From: Acidobacteriaceae bacterium
GTDB lineage: Bacteria; Acidobacteriota; Terriglobia; Terriglobales; Acidobacteriaceae
NCBI GenBank assembly: GCA_003133425.1
Contig: PKXI01000404.1
Location: 22,933 to 34,346, forward strand
Direction of reading: 5' to 3'
DNA length: 11,414 nt
Of this stretch, positions 1 to 6,027 are shown in pieces. Below the pieces are notes generated by a model. The model was given only the letters and a program-made list of their open reading frames with translations, made no database searches and was not told where the DNA came from. The translations under genes and the position numbers were made by a program. Position 1 is the first letter of the stretch. Each line of letters begins with the position of its first letter.

Positions 1-176
1 GTCATGCTCGCCAGCACGCTGGCTTTCACGCCACTTCCAAGACCGTCGGAAAGAACAGAAACAATGCGCCCTTCCTGCTTTACTTTCTCCGATAAAAACA
101 CGTCCCCGGAGATCAATTGGCCATGCTTGGCCCGCTGGCAGGAATCCACCTCGATAAAACTCTCGGCGCCGGTCAC
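1..176 (-). CDS. SpoIIE/PP2C-type serine phosphatase, N-terminal part (cut by window edge)
   Basis: Fifty-eight codons of a gene running off the left edge. The GTG start overlaps the TGA stop of the sensory hydrogenase gene by four bases (GTGA), so the two are very likely translationally coupled. The visible part has the opening of a SpoIIE-like PP2C fold: a SGDVF motif with a likely metal-binding Asp at about residue 25, and SDGLGSGVKAS with an Asp-Gly at residues 44-45, typical of the second metal-binding strand of SpoIIE/RsbU phosphatases. Family knowledge: such enzymes dephosphorylate Ser/Thr on partner-switching proteins such as anti-sigma antagonists, and phosphatase or kinase genes often accompany PAS-containing HydS genes. 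Inference: it is the output of the adjacent H2/redox sensor. No N-terminal sensory domain precedes the catalytic fold, which fits a sensor supplied in trans. The C-terminal half cannot be judged. Confidence 0.85.
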   Translation of the reverse strand, partial: MTGAESFIEVDSCQRAKHGQLISGDVFLSEKVKQEGRIVSVLSDGLGSGVKASVLASM

Positions 177-1897
177 TGCTTTCCCCCGATGTTGTTGTCG
201 CCCACTTCCTTCGGGCTGAACGAGCGAACGATGGAATTGAGAATGATCTCCGAGTCAGCGGCATTCTCGCCGAGTAGGTAGGCAATCTGCTGCACCGTCT
301 TCAGGTTCTTCTGGATCACTTCGCGGGCGCGATCAATGATCTGCTCTTTCTGGAAGATAGGTTCGGTGATATCTCGAAACATCCCGCACATTACAGAATG
401 TGGCTCAATCGTGAAGATGCTTGTGGTCAGGATGCTCCGCTGATAGCGGATGTCGTGGCCCACGATATCCTCGCTGGAGTCGAGCACACGGCGGAACAAG
501 TAAGAGAAAGGCATCACGGCACTCAGAGGACTGCCTTCAAAATTTCTGGATTGCTCGTCATCGGCCGCGAAGAGGCGCACAAAATTGGAATTACACTCGA
601 TTATCTTGAGATCATCGTCGACGATTACGACGGCGGAGGGCATCTTTTGAAGAAGCGCATTGGCTTTCTTCTGCGCCAGCTTGCGCGTATAAGTGGCGCA
701 CATCATTCGCTCAGCGTTACGGGGAATCAGGGCGCGTGCGAAATCGCGGCAGGAGTCATATCCGCAGCCCCCGCAGTTGAGTTCGTCCTCAACAGAGTAC
801 TTCCCCACCGTGCGCAGTGCGTCCCGCAGTTGCAGATCGCTGTACTCATTGCGAGCCGCCGGAGAAGCTTCATGGCTCTGGGCGATTGCGAGCGACGGCT
901 CGCGCGGGAATACCGAGGCGGGCTTTGCGTATTTAACTATGTCGTAGCGCCGCCGTGCCACCGAAGTGTTGCGCGCCGCCTTCGGGCCGTTGATGCAGGA
1001 CCCCGCACACGCGCTCATCTCAAAAAAGATGTTATGCTCAGGCGCCCATTTGGAGATGTCTTTCAGAGCCTGCCCAATGTTCGCCATTCCGGAGAGCGAC
1101 ATGAACTTCAAATTGTCGACCTCGTGGTTACCGGTTAGGCCCGCAGCCATTCCGCCCTCAATCGGGAACAGAGCTCCCTCTTCCGCCTCCTCCGGTTCAA
1201 AGCGATCATCCGGGCTGTCGACAACTTCCGCTAGGTGAATGTTCTTTTCAGTGAGCCAAAAACTCAAATCTTCAAACGTTAGAGCTACATCAAGAAGCTC
1301 AGGGTGTTCTTCGGCTTCCTTCTTCTCCGCGATGCAAGGACCGATAGAAACGATTGCGATGTCGTCGCCATAATATGCACGCAGCATCTTGCAATGCGCG
1401 AGCACGGGAGACAGCACACCGCAAACATTTGGCAGGCATTCCGGATGATATTTACGGATGAAATCGACGACAGAGGGGCATGCAGAGGAGATCCATATCT
1501 TGTTCGGCTCGTTGCGCATCAACGAGAAAATGCTGGCTGAGACCTGCTGAGCGCCGAGGGCTGTTTCCGATACGGCAAAGAACCCAAGCTTTTTGAGAGC
1601 ATGAATCAGCTGCGCTGGCCGCACGCCGGGATACTCCGCCACAAACGACGGGGCAAACGAGGCAATCACTGCGCGCCGACAGTTAATCAGGGCTTTTGCG
1701 CTGGGCAAATCGTCGCACACCTGCTTCGCGTTGCTGGTACAAGCCAATGTGCAATTGCCACACATGATGCAGAGTTCAGGAACAACCTGGGCGCAATTGT
1801 CCTGTACTCGAATGGCCTTCACGGGGCATTCGCGGATACATTTGTTGCAATCCTGGCACTCGTGTTTCCGGGTTTTGATGAAGCTAAGTCGTTCCAT
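173..1897 (-). CDS. hydS: Putative sensory [FeFe] hydrogenase with PAS domain (HydS type, group C)
   Basis: 574 residues. In order: a two-[4Fe-4S] ferredoxin domain (Cys14/17/20/24 and Cys43/46/49/53); an iron-only hydrogenase H domain, about 75-330; a further four-Cys Fe-S motif (Cys375/378/383, Cys400); a PAS domain, about 413-515; and a C-terminal signalling helix, about 516-560. The H-cluster loops are divergent: L1 reads SSACPS (Ala139 where catalytic enzymes have the proton-relay Cys, ligand Cys140 kept), L2 is GPCIAEKKE (ligand Cys188), L3 is EMSACAGSC (ligands Cys297 and Cys301). All four expected cluster cysteines are therefore present, but pocket residues are changed as in sensory HydS proteins. 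Family knowledge: group C enzymes with PAS domains turn over slowly and are thought to sense H2 and control catalytic hydrogenases. The ATG start overlaps the upstream small gene by 14 bases, with GGGG six bases ahead. Cytoplasmic; no signal peptide or membrane segment seen. The sensory role is inferred. Confidence 0.9.
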   Translation of the reverse strand: MERLSFIKTRKHECQDCNKCIRECPVKAIRVQDNCAQVVPELCIMCGNCTLACTSNAKQVCDDLPSAKALINCRRAVIASFAPSFVAEYPGVRPAQLIHALKKLGFFAVSETALGAQQVSASIFSLMRNEPNKIWISSACPSVVDFIRKYHPECLPNVCGVLSPVLAHCKMLRAYYGDDIAIVSIGPCIAEKKEAEEHPELLDVALTFEDLSFWLTEKNIHLAEVVDSPDDRFEPEEAEEGALFPIEGGMAAGLTGNHEVDNLKFMSLSGMANIGQALKDISKWAPEHNIFFEMSACAGSCINGPKAARNTSVARRRYDIVKYAKPASVFPREPSLAIAQSHEASPAARNEYSDLQLRDALRTVGKYSVEDELNCGGCGYDSCRDFARALIPRNAERMMCATYTRKLAQKKANALLQKMPSAVVIVDDDLKIIECNSNFVRLFAADDEQSRNFEGSPLSAVMPFSYLFRRVLDSSEDIVGHDIRYQRSILTTSIFTIEPHSVMCGMFRDITEPIFQKEQIIDRAREVIQKNLKTVQQIAYLLGENAADSEIILNSIVRSFSPKEVGDNNIGGKQ

Positions 1898-2165
1898 GTT
1901 CGCCCCGAGATGGTCTGCCTAGTTGCTGCAGAAGTTCGCGCAACCTTGCCGCTGTGACGCCGTGGTAGGCTGTTCCGCCGATGCTCAGATTGGGGCCTTG
2001 CATGCACTCGTCCTTGCAAAGCTGACCCGTCATGCGGACGGAGGCTTTTAGTCCGTGGCTCTGCACATGCGTATTGATGATGGCCAGATTCTCTGAGTTC
2101 CCTCGCGCGAAACAGGAACTCCCGAGGCAGACCACAATTTCTACGGCGCCGTCATCCTGGGTCAT
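1884..2165 (-). CDS. Small thioredoxin-like [2Fe-2S] ferredoxin
   Basis: About 93 residues. Two cysteine pairs, CLGSSC near the N terminus (Cys13, Cys18) and CKDEC (Cys50, Cys54), give the C-x4-C ... C-x3-C pattern of the thioredoxin-like [2Fe-2S] family (NuoE C-terminal domain, Complex1_24kDa type). It closely resembles the C-terminal domain of the HydA in this window: both have CLG(T/S)xCF, a GP...IGG stretch and a following His/Tyr-rich turn. It sits between hydE (8-11 base gap) and hydS (14-base overlap), so it is probably an electron-transfer partner of HydS. Start choice: two adjacent ATGs occur; AGAGG at 2172-2176 lies six bases from the second (2165) and only three from the first (2168), so the second is preferred. 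Starting at 2168 would add one Met. The function as HydS partner is inferred from position only. Confidence 0.88.
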   Translation of the reverse strand: MTQDDGAVEIVVCLGSSCFARGNSENLAIINTHVQSHGLKASVRMTGQLCKDECMQGPNLSIGGTAYHGVTAARLRELLQQLGRPSRGEHGTT

Positions 2166-2176
2166 CATTCACCTCT

Positions 2177-3280
2177 TTATGTTTGCAACTGCACCAATTG
2201 CGATTGCCCATCAGACATGATGTTCACGGGAGCCTCTGTATCTCCTCTGCCACCCGGCCCTCGTCCCGCGAAACGACCAAGCGAGTGAATCTGCCCGCGC
2301 AGGCATTGATTGCAATCAACAGCGCTCTCGTCGATGCACGCCTTTGCGGGATAAATCTCATACAATCGGCGGTATTTCGACGGCGTCAGGTTTGGCATCA
2401 CGACATTCGCGCCCGCCTTGAGGCCCAGCTTGCGGCCGTCGATTTTATTAATCGTGGCAAGCGCTGTCGTGCTGGGAATGTTTGTGTCCGGACAAACAAT
2501 GCGCGTGAGGGCAATCATCTTGTACACCATCTCTTCGCTGCTCGGAACCTGCTCAGACGGTGCAACTGCCGGACGGAGTGCGCCAGAACCCAGTGGCGTG
2601 GCGGCGTGCGCAATATAAGGGCCGATGCCGATCATGTCGAGACTGAGCGCCCGAAAAGTAAGAATGTCGTTCGCCAGGCTCTCGAACGATTGGCCGGGAA
2701 TGCCAACCATGACGCCACCGCCGGCCTCGTAGCCCAGGTGCTTCAGTAGGCGCAGGAGCGTCAAGCGGTCAGGTCGGCCGGCAAAGCGCTCGGGATGGAT
2801 GACGCGAAACAGATTCTCATCGGAAGTTTCGAATCGGAGCAGATAGCGATCTGCGCCTGCTGAGCGCCATCGCTGCAGTTCGTCTTCCTGTCGCTCACCC
2901 AGGCTAAGCGTCACGGCAAGCCGTGTTTCCCGCTTGATCCACCAAACGATCTCTTCAATCCACTCGGCAGTGAGTAGATCGTCCTCGCCTGCCTGCATGA
3001 CGACCGTGCCGTATCCGAGCCTCTCGGCCTGAAGGGCACAGTTGAGAATTTCCTCTCTTGTCATGCGATAGCGAGGCAGTTCGTAATTGGCAAGCCGCAG
3101 TCCGCAATACATGCACTGCCGCACGCAGTGACTCGATATTTCAATCAGGCCGCGCAGGTGCACAGCGTCACCGACATGCTCCCTTCGCACTGAGTCGGCC
3201 CGTTCGTACAACTCCCGAAGGCGAGATGGCCGGTTCTCGCAGAGCCATTCGAGGAGATCGGTTTTGGTCAGTTCGGTCAC
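2177..3280 (-). CDS. hydE: [FeFe] hydrogenase H-cluster maturase HydE (radical SAM)
   Basis: 367 residues, normal to slightly long for HydE. The radical-SAM motif CVRQCMYC (Cys52, Cys56, Cys59) binds the SAM-cleaving [4Fe-4S] cluster. A second motif near the C terminus, Cys315-x7-Cys323-x2-Cys326, matches the extra Fe-S site seen in some HydE proteins such as that of Thermotoga and not essential in the family. Family role: HydE acts after HydG on the Fe(CO)2CN synthon in assembly of the diiron subcluster that HydF delivers to apo-hydrogenase. The start is GTG; it overlaps the hydF stop by four bases (GTGA) and has no clear Shine-Dalgarno of its own, so translation probably depends on termination of hydF. 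About 25 residues after the second cluster motif form a polar tail without recognisable motif. BioB/MqnC-like radical SAM enzymes are excluded by the clustering with hydF and hydG. Confidence 0.96.
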   Translation of the reverse strand: MTELTKTDLLEWLCENRPSRLRELYERADSVRREHVGDAVHLRGLIEISSHCVRQCMYCGLRLANYELPRYRMTREEILNCALQAERLGYGTVVMQAGEDDLLTAEWIEEIVWWIKRETRLAVTLSLGERQEDELQRWRSAGADRYLLRFETSDENLFRVIHPERFAGRPDRLTLLRLLKHLGYEAGGGVMVGIPGQSFESLANDILTFRALSLDMIGIGPYIAHAATPLGSGALRPAVAPSEQVPSSEEMVYKMIALTRIVCPDTNIPSTTALATINKIDGRKLGLKAGANVVMPNLTPSKYRRLYEIYPAKACIDESAVDCNQCLRGQIHSLGRFAGRGPGGRGDTEAPVNIMSDGQSQLVQLQT

Positions 3281-4584
3281 TGTTGGTTCATTAGATTCAT
3301 GCTGCCTTCATTGCGGTGAGACGAGTCGCTCACCGGGTGCAATTCCAGATGCTCTTGCCGCGCTTCCTTATACGCCGCCAGCGCTTCGGGGAAAGGTTCC
3401 AATGCGCGTTCAAGAATGCCCAATGCATAGGCAATCACCAAACCGTAGTTTGTAATGGGTACTCCCTGACGATGGCACTCGCGAATTCGATTGAGCATCT
3501 CCTGCCGATTCCACATGCACGCCCCGCAATGAATCACAAGCTTGTAGGGCGATAGGTCTGCAGGAAAGTCGCGTCCTTTTACGGTGGTGAACTGCAGCTC
3601 TCCACCAACATATTGCTGCAACCACCGCGGAATCTTCACTCGGCCGATATCTTCTTCAACTGGGTGGTGAGTGCAGGATTCCGCCACCAGTACCTTGTCG
3701 CCGGGTTGCAGTTGCTCTACTGCAACGGCCGCCCTGGTCTGCGCAACGAGATCGCCCTTCAGCCGCGACAGGAGAATCGAGAACGCGGTGAGTGGAATGG
3801 AATCCGGAGTGATGCGCGCAACCTGCTCGAATACCTGCGCGTCGGTGACAACCATCCTGGGTGGAGTCTTCAGATTGTCCAGCGCCCTCTGTAGTCCGGC
3901 GTCTTTTACCACAACGCAGGAAGCCTCGCCGTCAAGAAGATCGCGAATCGACTGCGCCTGCAATTGCTTGATGCGGCCTTTGGGTGCTTCTTTGTCGAAG
4001 GGCATCACTAGCACCGCGGTTTCATTTGGGCCAACCAGGTCACGCAAAAGCACCTGCGGTTCGGCAGATTCCGCCGGCGCAACCTCCCAAAGTTTTTCGC
4101 GGAGCATATCCACACCCTCGCCCGTGGTCGCGACGAGTTTCGCATAAGGAAGCCCCTCCTGCTCGAAGCGGATCATGAGTTCAACTTCCGGGCGGCACAC
4201 GTCCACTTTGTTCAAGGCCACCACTACGGGAATTCCATATGAGCGGAGTTCAGCCAGCAGCTTTTCTTCGAACTCGCCCCACACACCGGCCTCTGTAACG
4301 AGCACGCCGATATCGGAGCGCGCGATCGCCTGGCGAGTCTTCGCGATGCGCTGCGCACCAAGTGCTCCCACGTCATCCACTCCGGCGGTATCGACAAAAA
4401 GTACCGGCCCAATCGGCAGAAGTTCCATTGGCTTCTCAACTGGATCGGTTGTCGTTCCTGCGACCTCCGATACAATCGAAACCTTCTGCTGGGTAATGGC
4501 GTTCAGCAGGCTCGATTTGCCAACATTGCGCCGTCCGAAGAATCCGATGTGCAGCCGAAACCCTTTCGAAGTTGCCCGTATCAT
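3277..4584 (-). CDS. hydF: [FeFe] hydrogenase H-cluster maturation GTPase HydF
   Basis: 435 residues. The N-terminal half is an Era/TrmE-like GTPase: P-loop GRRNVGKSS (17-25), TTTD switch region (44-47), DTAG (65-68), NKVD (125-128). The middle is the dimerisation domain. The C-terminal Fe-S domain carries CTH (Cys304, His306), 45 residues, then HCGAC (His352, Cys353, Cys356), the CxH-x(44-53)-HCxxC signature of HydF. Family role: scaffold on which the diiron subcluster is completed and from which it is handed to apo-hydrogenase; here the clients would be HydA and possibly HydS. Start ATG with GGGAG eight bases upstream, 21 bases after the hydG stop. The last 20 residues are a polar tail rich in Ser, Asn and Met, beyond the conserved fold. 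Its TGA overlaps the GTG of hydE. Confidence 0.97.
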   Translation of the reverse strand: MIRATSKGFRLHIGFFGRRNVGKSSLLNAITQQKVSIVSEVAGTTTDPVEKPMELLPIGPVLFVDTAGVDDVGALGAQRIAKTRQAIARSDIGVLVTEAGVWGEFEEKLLAELRSYGIPVVVALNKVDVCRPEVELMIRFEQEGLPYAKLVATTGEGVDMLREKLWEVAPAESAEPQVLLRDLVGPNETAVLVMPFDKEAPKGRIKQLQAQSIRDLLDGEASCVVVKDAGLQRALDNLKTPPRMVVTDAQVFEQVARITPDSIPLTAFSILLSRLKGDLVAQTRAAVAVEQLQPGDKVLVAESCTHHPVEEDIGRVKIPRWLQQYVGGELQFTTVKGRDFPADLSPYKLVIHCGACMWNRQEMLNRIRECHRQGVPITNYGLVIAYALGILERALEPFPEALAAYKEARQEHLELHPVSDSSHRNEGSMNLMNQQ

Positions 4585-4605
4585 GCTGATTTCTCCCTTT
4601 TCTTC

Positions 4606-6006
4606 CTAGACAAAAATGTCACGTTCGCCGCCGCGCACTTGATTCAGCATCGGCAACGCACAAGCGGTTTGTTTTCCATCCATGTGTTGCAGTTCAATTC
4701 TGATGAGCTCCTCGCCGGCGGATTTCGCTTGAGGGCTGGCGTAGTCGCACAGATACTCCTGAAACGTTGAAAGCGCATTGGGATGGCAGTGGTACTTGAT
4801 CTCGCCTGGCTTGGCGAGATCCATGAAGTCATGGCCGGTGCGTCCGGTGCGATAGCAGGCAGTGCAGAAGGAAGGCAGGAATCCGAGCGAGACGACGTCG
4901 CTGACAACTTCTTCAACGGTGCGGTGATCGCCCAGTTGAAACTGGCTTCCGTTTGGGTCGCCTTCGCCATCTTTATAGCCGCCCGGATCGGTGCGGCTGC
5001 CGGCTGAAATCTGAGAGATGCCGAGTTCCAGCGTTGCACGGCGCACGTTCGCGGTTTCGCGCGTGGACATGATCATTCCGGTGTAGGGCACCGCGAGGCG
5101 CATGATCGCGATCATCTTCAGAAAGTCGCCGTCGCTCACTGCGTGCGGAGGGCGGGAAGCGATCTCAGAACCGACAGCGGGTTCGATACGCGGGAAGCTG
5201 ATGGTGTGCGGTCCCACGCCGAACTTCTGCTCCAGATGATGAATGTGCTGCATCATCGCCAGTATTTCGAAGCGCCAGTCGTAGAGTCCGAACAACACGC
5301 CGATGCCTACATCGTCAATGCCCGCTTCCATGGCCCTGTCAAACGCCGTAGTGCGCCAGTCATAGTTGCGCTTGGAGCCTTTCAGGTGGACCGCTGCATA
5401 GGTGCGGCGATGATAAGTCTCCTGGAAAAGTTGGAAGGTCCCAATCTCAGCTTCTTTGAGCTGCCGAAAGCGTTCCGTCGTTTGCGGGGCAAGATTCACG
5501 TTCACGCGCCGGATTTCGCCGGGCCCGATACGCGTGCCGTAGATGGTCGCGATGGAGTCGAGAATGTATTGAAAGCCCTCTTCCGGCAACGCTTCTCCTG
5601 AGACCATCAGAATCCGCTTGTGCCCCTGGCGGATCAGGATGCGGGTCTCCTCCGCAATCTTTTCCTGCGTGAGCGTGCGGCGCTTGAGAGCCGTGTTGGT
5701 CGCGCGGAAGGCGCAATAAGTGCACTCGTTCGAGCAGCGGTTGGAGATGTAAAGCGGCGCAAAGAGCACCAGGCGCGAACCGTAAATGTCTTCCTTGATT
5801 TGCTTCGCCGTCGAGAAAATCTCAGCAAGCAACTCCGGTTGGTCGACAAACGAAAGACACGCGACTTCAGCCATTGAAAGCCCGCGCATCTCTCGCGCTT
5901 TGGCCAGCAGTTCGTGGACTCGCGCCGGCTCCGGACGTAGACGCGGCACCAGTATGCCTTCTATTTCCTGCTCGTTGATGAAATCTGCCCGCTCCTGCGT
6001 AATCAC
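4606..6006 (-). CDS. hydG: [FeFe] hydrogenase H-cluster maturase HydG (radical SAM tyrosine lyase)
   Basis: 466 residues with the GTG start. The radical-SAM motif CSNECTYC (Cys91, Cys95, Cys98) is followed by a ThiH/HydG-type barrel. The C-terminal FCTACYRTGRTG stretch and a later Cys give Cys381-x2-Cys384-x22-Cys407, the second-cluster motif that distinguishes HydG from the thiamine enzyme ThiH. Family role: cleaves tyrosine to make CO and cyanide and loads them on iron as the precursor of the H-cluster. Start choice: the frame stays open up to a TTG at 6027 directly after the hydA stop, but AGGAG at 6013-6017 sits six bases before the GTG at 6006 and the resulting N terminus (MITQERADFI) fits family length. 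Twenty-one bases separate it from hydA, so it is in the same transcript. Confidence 0.96.
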   Translation of the reverse strand: MITQERADFINEQEIEGILVPRLRPEPARVHELLAKAREMRGLSMAEVACLSFVDQPELLAEIFSTAKQIKEDIYGSRLVLFAPLYISNRCSNECTYCAFRATNTALKRRTLTQEKIAEETRILIRQGHKRILMVSGEALPEEGFQYILDSIATIYGTRIGPGEIRRVNVNLAPQTTERFRQLKEAEIGTFQLFQETYHRRTYAAVHLKGSKRNYDWRTTAFDRAMEAGIDDVGIGVLFGLYDWRFEILAMMQHIHHLEQKFGVGPHTISFPRIEPAVGSEIASRPPHAVSDGDFLKMIAIMRLAVPYTGMIMSTRETANVRRATLELGISQISAGSRTDPGGYKDGEGDPNGSQFQLGDHRTVEEVVSDVVSLGFLPSFCTACYRTGRTGHDFMDLAKPGEIKYHCHPNALSTFQEYLCDYASPQAKSAGEELIRIELQHMDGKQTACALPMLNQVRGGERDIFV

Positions 6007-6012
6007 GCTATT

Positions 6013-6017
6013 CTCCT
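6013..6017 (-). promoter_or_regulatory. Shine-Dalgarno fixing the hydG GTG start
   Basis: AGGAG on the minus strand, six bases (AATAGC) ahead of the GTG at 6006. It lies between the hydA stop and hydG, inside the codons that a TTG start at 6027 would use, so it argues for the shorter protein. Confidence 0.75.
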
Positions 6018-6027
6018 GTCTTGGCAA

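Noticed and set aside
398..1138. Plus-strand open frame of 246 codons opposite hydS
   Set aside because: Antisense to a gene with clear Fe-S, hydrogenase and PAS motifs; no domain of its own and no ribosome binding site noted.
173..1897. Second hydrogenase as a redundant catalytic enzyme
   Set aside because: The L1 Ala, altered L2/L3 pocket residues, PAS domain and coupled phosphatase all fit a sensory role better.
6007..6027. TTG start for hydG at 6027
   Set aside because: The AGGAG that would drive translation lies inside this extension and serves the GTG at 6006.
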